Below, piece by piece: positions 1-9,021 of a stretch of DNA of 64,000 nt. This DNA comes from Azospirillum halopraeferens DSM 3675 (GTDB lineage: Bacteria; Pseudomonadota; Alphaproteobacteria; Azospirillales; Azospirillaceae): positions 1-64,000 of the forward strand of contig NZ_AUCF01000027.1 in NCBI RefSeq assembly GCF_000429625.1, given 5' to 3'. Within the stretch, counting starts at the first letter, position 1, and each line of letters begins with the position of its first letter. The notes beneath the pieces were generated by a model. That model did not search any database. It saw only the letters and a program-made list of their open reading frames with translations, and had not been told where the DNA came from. Position numbers and translations under genes: made by a program.

Positions 1-1
1 C

Positions 2-364
<363 letters not shown>

Positions 365-396
365 TAAGGCTTCCCCACAAGGGGGAGGGGTGCAGC

Positions 397-421
397 GGGG
401 CCGGCTTTGCCGGCCCCGTTT
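397..421 (+). terminator. Terminator-like hairpin after tuf
   Basis: A perfect 9-bp GC stem (397-405 with 409-417) closes a TTT loop, 33 bases after the tuf stop, and is followed by GTTTCG. The U-tract is weak, so it may end transcription only partly. It lies upstream of the rpsJ promoter. Confidence 0.55.
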
Positions 422-463
422 CGCGTCTGCGCCCGCCGCGGGCGCGGCTGTGTGAAATGTGGG

Positions 464-490
464 TTGACAGCGGCCGGCGTTGCGCATAAA
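464..490 (+). promoter_or_regulatory. Candidate promoter of the S10 operon
   Basis: TTGACA at 464-469 is a perfect -35 box; CATAAA at 485-490 is a 4/6 -10 box with a 15-bp spacer. The start would fall near 497. The 431-base tuf-rpsJ gap holds this promoter and the leader hairpins described separately; I see no gene in it. Confidence 0.55.
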
Positions 491-563
491 CGTTACGCCC
501 TCTGGATTTAGGGTTGGTGGTAGGCGAGACCGGCCTAGACGCAGCCCGAGACGAAATGGCTTC

Positions 564-638
564 GCGCGGCACCGCCGCGCATCGGGCCGTAGGGAACATC
601 CGGCACCGTGGCACGCCGCGGGTGGATGTTCTTTTTTT
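564..638 (+). promoter_or_regulatory. S10 leader hairpins with U-run (attenuator-like)
   Basis: Two structures follow the candidate promoter. The first is a perfect 7-bp stem, 564-570 with 574-580, loop ACC. The second pairs GAACATCC (594-601) with GGATGTTC (624-631) and is followed directly by seven T residues (632-638), the form of an intrinsic terminator. It ends about 140 bases after the predicted start and about 160 bases before rpsJ. In E. coli the S10 leader is attenuated by ribosomal protein L4 at a similar distance; the analogy is inference. Confidence 0.55.
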
Positions 639-795
639 CGTATCGGCTGTCCGCACGGTTCCGGATCGAGCGATTGCCCGCCTCTGCGGCCGACCTCCGC
701 CGGCAACGGCGAAGGGCGGTCGCGTCTGCGGTGGGGACACGGGTATTCGGCGGCGTCGGGTCGTCGCCGTCAAAAGGTGCAAGGGACGTTTGGAC

Positions 796-1104
<309 letters not shown>

Positions 1105-1165
1105 CGAGTTCACGGGTAAGGGACCTCTCCGCTCCGCGGATGTCCCTGGTTAGGAGAAGAAGCGA

Positions 1166-1906
1166 ATGCGATCCGGATTGATCGCGCAGAAGGTCGGCAT
1201 GACCCGCGTCTTCACGGACGAGGGCCAGCACGTGCCGGTCACTGTGCTGAAGGTCGACGGCTGCCAGGTCGTCGCCGTGCGCACCGAGGACAAGGACGGC
1301 TACACCGCGGTCCAGCTCGGCGCCGGCACCATCAAGGTGAAGAACGTCACGAAGCCGATGCGCGGCCACTTCGCCAAGGCGAAGGTCGAGCCCAAGCGCA
1401 AGGTTGCCGAGTTCCGCGTCGATGCCGACGCGCTGATCGAGGTCGGGGCCGAGCTGTCGGTCGCCCACTTCGTGCCCGGCCAGTTCGTCGACGTGACCGG
1501 CACCTCGATCGGTAAGGGCTACGCCGGCGCCATGAAGCGCTGGAACTTCGGCGGTCTGCGCGCCACGCACGGCGTGTCCGTGTCGCACCGCTCGCACGGC
1601 TCCACCGGCAACCGCCAGGACCCCGGCAAGGTCTTCAAGAACAAGAAGATGGCCGGTCATCTGGGCGACGAGCGCGTCACCGTTCAGAACCTGAAGGTGG
1701 TGTCGGTCGACGAGGACCGCGGCCTGATCTTCCTCAAGGGCGCCGTTCCCGGCGCCGAGGGCGGCTGGGTGCGCATCCGCGATGCCGTCAAGAAGAAGCA
1801 GCCGGACGGCCTGCCGTTCCCGGCCGCGGTGAAGGCTGCGCCCGCCGCCGAGGCGCCCGCTTCCGAGGCTCCCGCCTCCGAGGCCCCGGCCGGTTCGCAG
1901 GAGTGA
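1166..1906 (+). CDS. rplC: 50S ribosomal protein L3
   Basis: Protein of 246 residues, an early-assembling 50S protein that binds 23S rRNA near the peptidyl-transferase centre. The internal loop GSTGNRQDPGKVFKNKKMAGH is typical, including the Gln that PrmB methylates in related bacteria. AGGAG lies 9 bases before ATG 1166. About 25 residues longer than E. coli L3: the C-terminus carries an Ala/Pro/Glu-rich tail (about residues 220-246) in which ASEAP occurs twice in tandem. Such disordered tails are common in alphaproteobacterial L3. rplD starts 5 bases downstream. Confidence 0.98.
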   Translation: MRSGLIAQKVGMTRVFTDEGQHVPVTVLKVDGCQVVAVRTEDKDGYTAVQLGAGTIKVKNVTKPMRGHFAKAKVEPKRKVAEFRVDADALIEVGAELSVAHFVPGQFVDVTGTSIGKGYAGAMKRWNFGGLRATHGVSVSHRSHGSTGNRQDPGKVFKNKKMAGHLGDERVTVQNLKVVSVDEDRGLIFLKGAVPGAEGGWVRIRDAVKKKQPDGLPFPAAVKAAPAAEAPASEAPASEAPAGSQE

Positions 1907-1911
1907 TCCCC

Positions 1912-2532
1912 ATGAAGGCGACGATCAAGAATCTGAACAACGAGGACGTGGGGGAGATCGAACTCTCCGACGCGATCTTCGGCCTGGCGGTGCGCACCGA
2001 CCTGCTGCACCGGATGGTGAACTGGCAGCTCGCCAAGCGGCGCGCCGGCAACCATAAGACCAAGGGCATCAGCGAGATCAGCGGCACCACCAAGAAGCCG
2101 TACCGGCAGAAGGGCACCGGCCGCGCCCGTCAGGGCTCCACGCGGTCGCCGCAGTTCCGCGGCGGCGCGACCATCTTCGGGCCGGTGGTGCGCTCGCACG
2201 CCCACGACCTGACGAAGAAGGTCCGCAAGCTCGCGCTGAAGACCGCTCTGTCCGCCAAGGCCGCCGATGGCAAGCTGATCGTTCTGGACGATGCCAAGGC
2301 CGAGACGCACAAGACCAAGGAGCTGGCCTCGCGCCTGTCGAACCTGGGGCTGGCGTCGGCGCTGATCATCGACGGGGCGAACCTGGACGCGAACTTCGTC
2401 AAGGCGTCGCGCAACATCCCGCTGATCGACGTGCTGCCGGAGCAGGGCGCCAACGTCTACGACATTCTGCGCCGCGATACGCTGGTTCTCACCCGCAACG
2501 CGGTCGAGCAACTGGAGGCTCGTCTGAAATGA
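1912..2532 (+). CDS. rplD: 50S ribosomal protein L4
   Basis: Protein of 206 residues. L4 binds 23S rRNA domain I and its extended loop (here KKPYRQKGTGRARQGSTRSPQFRGG, about residues 60-86) lines the exit tunnel. In E. coli L4 also represses its own operon through the S10 leader; the leader here has a matching hairpin and U-run. Start set at ATG 1912 with CAGGAG 8 bases before it; an in-frame GTG at 1903 is too near the rplC stop to have its own ribosome site. The stop overlaps rplW by 4 bases. Confidence 0.98.
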   Translation: MKATIKNLNNEDVGEIELSDAIFGLAVRTDLLHRMVNWQLAKRRAGNHKTKGISEISGTTKKPYRQKGTGRARQGSTRSPQFRGGATIFGPVVRSHAHDLTKKVRKLALKTALSAKAADGKLIVLDDAKAETHKTKELASRLSNLGLASALIIDGANLDANFVKASRNIPLIDVLPEQGANVYDILRRDTLVLTRNAVEQLEARLK

Positions 2533-2846
2533 GCAAGCAGTCGAAACCTGCGGTGAGCCGCGAGCGGATGTACGACCTGATCCTCGCTCCCGTTATCACC
2601 GAGAAGTCGACGATGGGGTCGGAGCACAACAAGGTGACGTTCCGTGTCCCGCTCGATGCGACGAAGCCGGAGATCAAGGCTGCGGTCGAGGGACTCTTCA
2701 ATGTCCAGGTGAAGGCGGTCAACACGCTGATCACCAAGGGCAAGATGAAGCGTTTCCGCGGCATCATGGGCCGTCGCTCCGACTTCAAGAAGGCGATCGT
2801 GACGCTCGCCGAGGGTCACAAGATCGACGTGACCACCGGTATCTGA
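2529..2846 (+). CDS. rplW: 50S ribosomal protein L23
   Basis: Protein of 105 residues. L23 sits at the tunnel exit and docks trigger factor and SRP. The family opening YDLILAPVITEKST is clear at residues 15-28, and the KGKMKRFRGIMGRRSDFKKA segment is the usual basic loop. The ATG overlaps the rplD stop (ATGA), so the two are translationally coupled. An N-terminal extension of about 14 residues precedes the core, a small addition seen in alphaproteobacteria. Confidence 0.97.
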   Translation: MSKQSKPAVSRERMYDLILAPVITEKSTMGSEHNKVTFRVPLDATKPEIKAAVEGLFNVQVKAVNTLITKGKMKRFRGIMGRRSDFKKAIVTLAEGHKIDVTTGI

Positions 2847-2862
2847 GCGGGAGTGAGTTCCG

Positions 2863-3687
2863 ATGGCATTGAAGCAATACCGACCGATCACACCCTCGCT
2901 GCGCGAGCTGGTGATCGTTGACCGCTCCGAGCTGTGGAAGGGCAAGCCCGTCAAGGCGCTCACCGAGGGCCTCAGCAAGTCGGGCGGCCGCAACAACACC
3001 GGCCGCATCACCGCGCGCCGGATGGGTGGCGGCCACAAGCGCACCTACCGCCTGGTGGACTTCAAGCGGCGCAAGTTCGACATGGCCGCCACCGTCGAGC
3101 GGCTGGAGTACGACCCCAACCGCACCGGCTTCATCGCGCTGATCAAGTATGAGGACGGCACGCTGTCCTACATCCTGGCTCCGCAGCGCCTGAAGGTGGG
3201 CGACGCGGTGATCGCCGGCGACAAGGTCGACGTGAAGCCCGGCAACGCCATGCCGCTGAAGAACATCCCGGTCGGCACCGTGGTGCACAACGTCGAGCTG
3301 AAGCCCGGCAAGGGCGGTCAGCTCGCGCGCGCCGCCGGCACCTACCTGCAGCTCGTCGGCCGCGACAGCGGCTACGCCCAGCTCAAGATGCCGTCCGGCG
3401 AGCTGCGCGTCGTGCGCGGCGAGTGCATGGCCACCATCGGTGCGGTGTCCAACCCCGACCAGCTCAACATCAACCTGGGCAAGGCCGGTCGCAGCCGTTG
3501 GCTGGGCAAGCGCCCGGCGGTCCGCGGCGTGGTGATGAATCCGATCGACCACCCGCACGGCGGTGGCGAGGGTCGCACCTCGGGCGGCCGTCACCCGGTG
3601 ACCCCGTGGGGCAAGCCGACCAAGGGCAAGAAGACGCGGAACAACAAGAAGACGGACGCGCTCATCCTGCGCCGTCGCTCGAAGTAA
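2863..3687 (+). CDS. rplB: 50S ribosomal protein L2
   Basis: Protein of 274 residues, the standard length. L2 binds 23S rRNA domain IV at the subunit interface and is needed for peptidyl-transferase assembly. The C-terminal motif NPIDHPHGGGEGRTSGGRHP (about residues 226-245) with the conserved His and GGGEGR is intact, as is the ending KTRNNKKTDALILRRRSK. It lies 16 bases after rplW and 12 before rpsS, inside the S10 operon. Confidence 0.98.
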   Translation: MALKQYRPITPSLRELVIVDRSELWKGKPVKALTEGLSKSGGRNNTGRITARRMGGGHKRTYRLVDFKRRKFDMAATVERLEYDPNRTGFIALIKYEDGTLSYILAPQRLKVGDAVIAGDKVDVKPGNAMPLKNIPVGTVVHNVELKPGKGGQLARAAGTYLQLVGRDSGYAQLKMPSGELRVVRGECMATIGAVSNPDQLNINLGKAGRSRWLGKRPAVRGVVMNPIDHPHGGGEGRTSGGRHPVTPWGKPTKGKKTRNNKKTDALILRRRSK

Positions 3688-3699
3688 GGAGGTCGAACC

Positions 3700-3978
3700 G
3701 TGGCGCGCTCCGTTTGGAAGGGCCCGTTCGTCGACGGCTATCTTCTCAAGAAGGCCGACAAGTCGCGGGCCAGCGGCCGCAACGAGATCATCAAGATCTG
3801 GTCGCGGCGTTCGACCATCCTGCCGCAGTTCGTGGGTCTCACGTTCGGCGTCTACAATGGGCACAAGTTCCTGCCGGTTCTGGTGACCGAACACATGATC
3901 GGTCACAAGTTCGGCGAGTTTGCTCCGACGCGCACGTTCTACGGCCACGCGGCGGACAAGAAGGCGAAGAGGAAGTAA
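3700..3978 (+). CDS. rpsS: 30S ribosomal protein S19
   Basis: Protein of 92 residues starting from GTG, with AAGGAGG at 3686-3692 fixing the start. S19 sits in the 30S head with S13 and touches the A-site tRNA side. The opening MARSVWKGPFVDGYLLKKA and the core RRSTILPQFVGLTFGVYNGHKF match the family. rplV begins 3 bases after the stop. Confidence 0.98.
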   Translation: MARSVWKGPFVDGYLLKKADKSRASGRNEIIKIWSRRSTILPQFVGLTFGVYNGHKFLPVLVTEHMIGHKFGEFAPTRTFYGHAADKKAKRK

Positions 3979-3981
3979 GCC

Positions 3982-4374
3982 ATGGGCAAGCCCGCCAATC
4001 CCAGCCGTACCGCTGAGAACGAGGCGCAGGCGTCGGTGCGGATGATCCGCACCAGCCCGCGCAAGCTGAACCTCGTCGCCCAGCTCATCCGCAACATGGA
4101 CGCGGCGCACGCCGTGGCCGAGCTGACCTTCTGCAAGCGCCGGGTTGCCGGCGACGTGAAGAAGGTCCTCCAGGCCGCGATCGCCAACGCCGAGAACAAT
4201 CACCAGCTCGACGTCGACCGGCTCTACGTGGCCTCCGCGACGGTCGGCCGGGCCCTGGTGATGAAGCGGTTCCATGCCCGTGCCCGCGGCCGCGGCGCGC
4301 GCATCGAGAAGCCGTTCTCCAACCTGACGATCGTCGTGCGCGAGCGCGCCGAAGCCGCCGAGGGGGCCGAGTAA
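3982..4374 (+). CDS. rplV: 50S ribosomal protein L22
   Basis: Protein of 130 residues. L22 spans the 50S and its beta-hairpin (here the RARGRGARIEKPFSNLTIVV part, about residues 95-120) lines the exit tunnel where macrolides act. The core IRTSPRKLNLVAQLIRNMDAAHA is typical. A short Ala/Glu tail (AEAAEGAE) ends the protein. The stop is 1 base before the rpsC start, indicating coupled translation. Confidence 0.97.
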   Translation: MGKPANPSRTAENEAQASVRMIRTSPRKLNLVAQLIRNMDAAHAVAELTFCKRRVAGDVKKVLQAAIANAENNHQLDVDRLYVASATVGRALVMKRFHARARGRGARIEKPFSNLTIVVRERAEAAEGAE

Positions 4375-4375
4375 C

Positions 4376-5197
<822 letters not shown>

Positions 5198-5208
5198 GGG
5201 GACGAGCG

Positions 5209-5634
5209 ATGCTTTCTCCCAAGCGTACGAAGTACCGCAAGGCCCACAAGGGCCGCATCCACGGCAACGCCAAGGGCGGCACGGCGCTGAACTTCGGCGC
5301 CTTCGGCCTGAAGGCGCTGGAGCCCGAGCGCATCACCGCGCGCCAGATCGAGGCGGCCCGCCGCACGATCACGCGCCACATCAAGCGCCAGGGCCGCGTG
5401 TGGATCCGCGTGTTTCCGGACGTGCCGGTGTCGACCAAGCCCGCCGAGGTGCGCATGGGCTCCGGTAAGGGCACGCCCGAGTACTGGGCGGCCCGCGTGA
5501 AGCCCGGCCGCATCCTGTTCGAGCTGGACGGCGTTCCGCACGACCTGGCGAAGCGCGCGTTCGAACTGGCGGCTGCGAAGCTGCCGATCAAGACCAAGTT
5601 CGTGACTCGCCTCGGCGAGGAGGTGGCGGCATGA
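5209..5634 (+). CDS. rplP: 50S ribosomal protein L16
   Basis: Protein of 141 residues, slightly longer than the usual 136-138. L16 organises the A-site region of 23S rRNA and is added late in 50S assembly. The opening MLSPKRTKYRKAHKGRIHG and the middle MGSGKGTPEYWAARVKPGRI are family signatures; the latter holds the Arg that YcfD hydroxylates in E. coli. The TGA stop overlaps the rpmC ATG by 4 bases. Confidence 0.98.
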   Translation: MLSPKRTKYRKAHKGRIHGNAKGGTALNFGAFGLKALEPERITARQIEAARRTITRHIKRQGRVWIRVFPDVPVSTKPAEVRMGSGKGTPEYWAARVKPGRILFELDGVPHDLAKRAFELAAAKLPIKTKFVTRLGEEVAA

Positions 5635-5837
5635 AGGCCGAAGACATCCGGGCCAAGAGCGTCGATGAGCTGAACGATCAGCTCCTCCAGCTCAAGAAGG
5701 AACAGTTCAACCTGCGCTTCCAGCGGGCGTCGGGCCAGTTGGAGAACACCGCGCGGGTCGGCGCCGTCCGTCGCGACATCGCCCGCATCAAGACCATCCT
5801 CGGCGAGCGCACCCGCGCCGCCGGGGCCGCGAAGTAA
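5631..5837 (+). CDS. rpmC: 50S ribosomal protein L29
   Basis: Protein of 68 residues, two long helices as in other L29. It lies near the tunnel exit next to L23. The segment LKKEQFNLRFQRASGQLENTARV is the conserved core, followed by RRDIARIKTILGER. Start ATG overlaps the rplP stop. rpsQ follows after 14 bases with its own AAGGAGG. Confidence 0.97.
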   Translation: MKAEDIRAKSVDELNDQLLQLKKEQFNLRFQRASGQLENTARVGAVRRDIARIKTILGERTRAAGAAK

Positions 5838-5851
5838 GGAGGGCAGATCCC

Positions 5852-6106
5852 ATGCCTCGCCGCGTAATGCATGGCACGGTGGTCAGCGACAAGGGCGACA
5901 AGACCGTTGTCGTTCTGGTCGAGCGCCGCGTGATGCACCCCGTCTACAAGAAGTTCATCCGTCAGTCGAAGAAGTACGCCGCCCACGACGAGACCAACCG
6001 GTTCAAGGTCGGGGATGTGGTCGAGATCATCGAGTGCCGTCCGATTTCCAAGCGGAAACGCTGGGCGGTGGTGACGGAGTCCGCCGCCCCCGGCGGCGCC
6101 GCCTGA
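5852..6106 (+). CDS. rpsQ: 30S ribosomal protein S17
   Basis: Protein of 84 residues with an OB fold, binding 16S rRNA helix 11. The motif GTVVSDKGDKTVVVLVERRVMHPVYKKFIRQSKKY is typical, as is GDVVEIIECRPISKRKRW near the end. AAGGAGG at 5836-5842 precedes ATG 5852. A short Ala/Gly tail closes it. rplN follows after 19 bases. Confidence 0.97.
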   Translation: MPRRVMHGTVVSDKGDKTVVVLVERRVMHPVYKKFIRQSKKYAAHDETNRFKVGDVVEIIECRPISKRKRWAVVTESAAPGGAA

Positions 6107-6125
6107 TTGAGAAAGGTGTGATCCT

Positions 6126-6494
6126 ATGATCCAGATGCAAACCAACCTGGAAGTCGCCGACAACAGCGGGGCGCGCCGGGTGCAGTGCATCAAGGTGCTT
6201 GGCGGGTCCAAGCGGAAGGTTGCGACCGTCGGCGACATCATCGTCGTCTCGGTCAAGGAAGCCATTCCGAAGGGCCGCGTGAAGAAGGGCGACGTGCACC
6301 GCGCGGTGATCGTCCGCACCGCGAAGGAACTGCGCCGCGACGACGGTTCGGCGATCCGCTTCGACCGCAATGCGGCCGTGCTGATCAACAAGCAGAACGA
6401 GCCGATCGGCACCCGTATCTTCGGGCCGGTCACCCGTGAGCTGCGCGCGAAGAAGTTCATGAAGATCATCTCGCTGGCGCCGGAGGTGCTGTGA
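6126..6494 (+). CDS. rplN: 50S ribosomal protein L14
   Basis: Protein of 122 residues, the exact family length. L14 sits at the subunit interface with L19 and is the docking site of the silencing factor RsfS. The start MIQMQTNLEVADNSGARRV and the end RELRAKKFMKIISLAPEVL are near invariant. Its stop overlaps the rplX ATG by one base (TGATG). Confidence 0.98.
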   Translation: MIQMQTNLEVADNSGARRVQCIKVLGGSKRKVATVGDIIVVSVKEAIPKGRVKKGDVHRAVIVRTAKELRRDDGSAIRFDRNAAVLINKQNEPIGTRIFGPVTRELRAKKFMKIISLAPEVL

Positions 6495-6811
6495 TGGCCG
6501 CGAAGATCAAGACCAAGGATCGGGTCATCGTCCTGACCGGCCGCGACAAAGGCAAGACGGGCGAGGTCGTCAAGGTGCTCCCGAAGGAGAACCGGGTGAT
6601 CGTGCAGGGCGTGAACATCGTCAAGAAGCACGTCCGCCCGAGCGCCCGTTCGGAGGGTGGCATCGTGGAGATCGAGGCGCCGATCGACGCTTCCAACGTC
6701 GCCCATATCGATCCGAAGGATCAGAAGCCGACCCGTGTCGGGTTCAAGATCCTTGAGGATGGCCGCAAGGTGCGTGTCGCCAAGCGGTCCGGCGAGATCA
6801 TCGACCTGTGA
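6494..6811 (+). CDS. rplX: 50S ribosomal protein L24
   Basis: Protein of 105 residues, an assembly initiator of the 50S. A KOW motif is visible at VIVLTGRDKGKTGEVVKVLPKENRVIVQGVN (residues 10-40). ATG 6494 is preferred over GTG 6491 because GGAGG at 6482-6486 sits 7 bases before the ATG. It overlaps rplN by one base and ends 10 bases before rplE. Confidence 0.97.
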   Translation: MAAKIKTKDRVIVLTGRDKGKTGEVVKVLPKENRVIVQGVNIVKKHVRPSARSEGGIVEIEAPIDASNVAHIDPKDQKPTRVGFKILEDGRKVRVAKRSGEIIDL

Positions 6812-6821
6812 GGGCCGGGCC

Positions 6822-7364
6822 ATGGTTGCACGACTGAAAGACATCTACGACAGCAAGATCCGCGCCGCTATGAAGAGCGAGTTCGGCTACAAGAACGACC
6901 TCGAAGTGCCGCGGATCGAGAAGGTCGTGATCAACATGGGCGTCGGCGAGGCTGTTGCCGACTCCAAGAAGATCCAGATGGCCGTCGGCGAGCTGCAGGC
7001 GATCACCGGTCAGAAGCCGGTGGTCACCAAGGCCCGCAAGTCCATCGCGCAGTTCAAGCTGCGTGAGAACATGGCGGTCGGCTGCAAGGTCACGCTGCGT
7101 CGCGACCGCATGTACGAGTTCCTGGACCGTCTGATCACCATCGCCCTGCCGCGCGTCCGCGACTTCCGCGGCGTGCCGGGCAACTCCTTCGACGGCCGTG
7201 GCAACTATGCCATGGGCGTCAAGGAGCAGATCATCTTCCCCGAGATCGACTACGACAAGATCGACCAGATCCGCGGGATGGACATCATCATCGTCACCAC
7301 GGCGAAGACCGACAAGGAAGCCAAGGCGCTTCTCAAGGCCTTCGACATGCCGTTCGTGAGCTGA
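6822..7364 (+). CDS. rplE: 50S ribosomal protein L5
   Basis: Protein of 180 residues, family length. L5 binds 5S rRNA in the central protuberance and bridges to S13. Signature stretches are VPRIEKVVINMGVGEAVADSK (residues 26-46), TGQKPVVTKARKSIAQFKLR and the ending IVTTAKTDKEAKALLKAFDMPF. ATG 6822 is the family start; longer in-frame openings run back into rplX. rpsN follows after 16 bases. Confidence 0.98.
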   Translation: MVARLKDIYDSKIRAAMKSEFGYKNDLEVPRIEKVVINMGVGEAVADSKKIQMAVGELQAITGQKPVVTKARKSIAQFKLRENMAVGCKVTLRRDRMYEFLDRLITIALPRVRDFRGVPGNSFDGRGNYAMGVKEQIIFPEIDYDKIDQIRGMDIIIVTTAKTDKEAKALLKAFDMPFVS

Positions 7365-7380
7365 TCCGGGAGCACGTACC

Positions 7381-7686
7381 ATGGCGAAGACCAGCGCCGT
7401 TGAGAAGAACAAGCGCCGCATGAAGATGGTCAAGCAGTACGCCGATCGGCGTGCTCGCCTGAAGGCCATCGCCAAGGACCCGTCGGTGTCGCCGGAGGAG
7501 CAGTTCGCTGCCCGCCTCAAGCTCGCCGAACTGCCGCGCAATTCGTCGAAGGTCCGCGTCCGCAACCGGTGCGAGATGTCCGGTCGCCCCCGCGCCTTCT
7601 ATCGCAAGTTCAAGTTGTCCCGCATCGCGCTGCGGGATCTGGCCTCCACCGGCCAGATCCCCGGCATGGTGAAGTCGAGCTGGTAA
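7381..7686 (+). CDS. rpsN: 30S ribosomal protein S14 (zinc-independent form)
   Basis: Protein of 101 residues. S14 lies in the 30S head with S3 and S10. This is the long type that lacks the CxxC zinc motifs; only one Cys is present, in NRCEMSGRPRAFYRKFKLSR (residues 62-81), the conserved core. AAGGAGG-like sequence precedes the next gene rpsH rather than this one; the context before ATG 7381 is CGGGAGCACGTACC. Confidence 0.97.
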   Translation: MAKTSAVEKNKRRMKMVKQYADRRARLKAIAKDPSVSPEEQFAARLKLAELPRNSSKVRVRNRCEMSGRPRAFYRKFKLSRIALRDLASTGQIPGMVKSSW

Positions 7687-7699
7687 GGAGGACCGCACG

Positions 7700-8098
7700 A
7701 TGGCTCTGAGCGATCCCCTCGGCGATATGCTGACCCGCATCCGCAACGGACAGCGCGCTCGCATGTCCTCCGTGGATAGCCCGGCTTCCAAGCTCCGCAG
7801 CAACGTGCTGGAGGTGCTGAAGCGCGAGGGATACATCCGTGGCTACAGCCAGGAGCAGGTTCGCCCCGGCGTCGCCAACCTGAAGATCGAGCTGAAGTAT
7901 CACGAAGGCGAGCCTGTCATTAAGCAGATCGCCCGCGTGTCGAAGCCCGGTCGCCGCGTGTACTCGAAGATCGCCGATCTCCCCAAGGTCTACAACGGCC
8001 TGGGTATCGCGATCCTGTCGACGCCGCGCGGTGTCATGTCGGACAACGAGGCCCGCGCTGCCAACGTCGGCGGCGAAGTCCTCTGCCGCGTGTTCTAA
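7700..8098 (+). CDS. rpsH: 30S ribosomal protein S8
   Basis: Protein of 132 residues. S8 binds the central domain of 16S rRNA and in E. coli represses the spc operon by binding its mRNA. The opening DPLGDMLTRIRNGQRA and the C-terminal STPRGVMSDNEARAANVGGEVLCRVF, with the STPRG-M-DxEAR motif, are diagnostic. TAAGGAGG lies 9 bases before ATG 7700. Here spc and S10 genes run on without a visible promoter between them. Confidence 0.98.
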   Translation: MALSDPLGDMLTRIRNGQRARMSSVDSPASKLRSNVLEVLKREGYIRGYSQEQVRPGVANLKIELKYHEGEPVIKQIARVSKPGRRVYSKIADLPKVYNGLGIAILSTPRGVMSDNEARAANVGGEVLCRVF

Positions 8099-8108
8099 GG
8101 AGGCGGCC

Positions 8109-8642
8109 ATGTCGCGAATCGGCAAACATCCCGTTCCGGTCCCCGCCGGCGTCGATGTCCAGGTCCAGGGGCAGAACGTCACCGCGAAGGGCAAGCTGGG
8201 TTCGCTCAGCACGACCCTGATCGACGAAGTCCTGGCGAAGCTGGAGGACGGCAAGGTCGTCGTCACCCCGCGCAACGAGTCCAAGCGCGCGCGCACCATG
8301 TGGGCCACCGCCCGCACGCTCGTGAACAACATGGTCATCGGCGTGTCGCAGGGCTACACCGTGAACCTCGAGATCAACGGCGTCGGCTACCGCGCGGCCG
8401 TGCAGGGCAAGGAGCTGGTCATGCAGCTCGGCTACTCGCACGACGTGAAGTACCCGATCCCCGAGGGCATCACGATCAAATGCGACAAGCCGACCGCCAT
8501 TTCGGTGAGCGGCTTCGACAAGCAGAAGGTGGGCCAGGTCGCCGCGGAAATCCGCGAGTACCGCAAGCCGGAGCCCTACAAGGGCAAGGGCATCAAGTAC
8601 GAGACCGAGACCATCCTTCGCAAGGAAGGCAAGAAGAAGTAG
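8109..8642 (+). CDS. rplF: 50S ribosomal protein L6
   Basis: Protein of 177 residues, two repeated alpha/beta domains as in the family. L6 binds the sarcin-ricin region near the factor-binding site. The opening MSRIGKHPVPVPAGV and the signature KPEPYKGKGIKYETETILRKEGKKK are clear. AAGGAGG at 8097-8103 precedes ATG 8109, which fixes the start. rplR begins 7 bases after the stop. Confidence 0.98.
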   Translation: MSRIGKHPVPVPAGVDVQVQGQNVTAKGKLGSLSTTLIDEVLAKLEDGKVVVTPRNESKRARTMWATARTLVNNMVIGVSQGYTVNLEINGVGYRAAVQGKELVMQLGYSHDVKYPIPEGITIKCDKPTAISVSGFDKQKVGQVAAEIREYRKPEPYKGKGIKYETETILRKEGKKK

Positions 8643-8649
8643 GCCCGCC

Positions 8650-9009
8650 ATGCTGAAGCCCAACACACTTCAAGAGCGCCGCAAGCAGCGCGTGCGCGCT
8701 CAGATCGCGAAGAAGGCCGGCGGGCGGGCTCGTCTGTCGGTCCATCGCACGAACCTGCACATCTACGCCCAGATCATCGACGACGCCGGCGGCCGCACCC
8801 TGGCCGCCTCCTCGCTGGAGAAGGAGCTGCGCGAGCAGCTCAAGCACGGCGGGAACGTCGAGGCGGCCAAGCGCATCGGCGCCCTGATCGCCGAGCGTGC
8901 GAAGGCGGCGGGCGTCACCGAGGTCGTCTTCGACCGCGGCGGCTATCTCTACCATGGTCGGGTCAAGGCCCTGGCCGAGGCTGCCCGCGAGGGCGGGCTT
9001 TCGTTCTAA
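8650..9009 (+). CDS. rplR: 50S ribosomal protein L18
   Basis: Protein of 119 residues. With L5 and L25 it carries 5S rRNA into the central protuberance. The opening ERRKQRVRAQIAKKAGGRARLSVHRTNLHIYAQIIDD and the end FDRGGYLYHGRVKALAEAAREGGLSF match the family. No strong Shine-Dalgarno sequence is seen before ATG 8650, suggesting coupling to rplF seven bases upstream. Confidence 0.97.
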   Translation: MLKPNTLQERRKQRVRAQIAKKAGGRARLSVHRTNLHIYAQIIDDAGGRTLAASSLEKELREQLKHGGNVEAAKRIGALIAERAKAAGVTEVVFDRGGYLYHGRVKALAEAAREGGLSF

Positions 9010-9021
9010 GGAGACCCTGAC

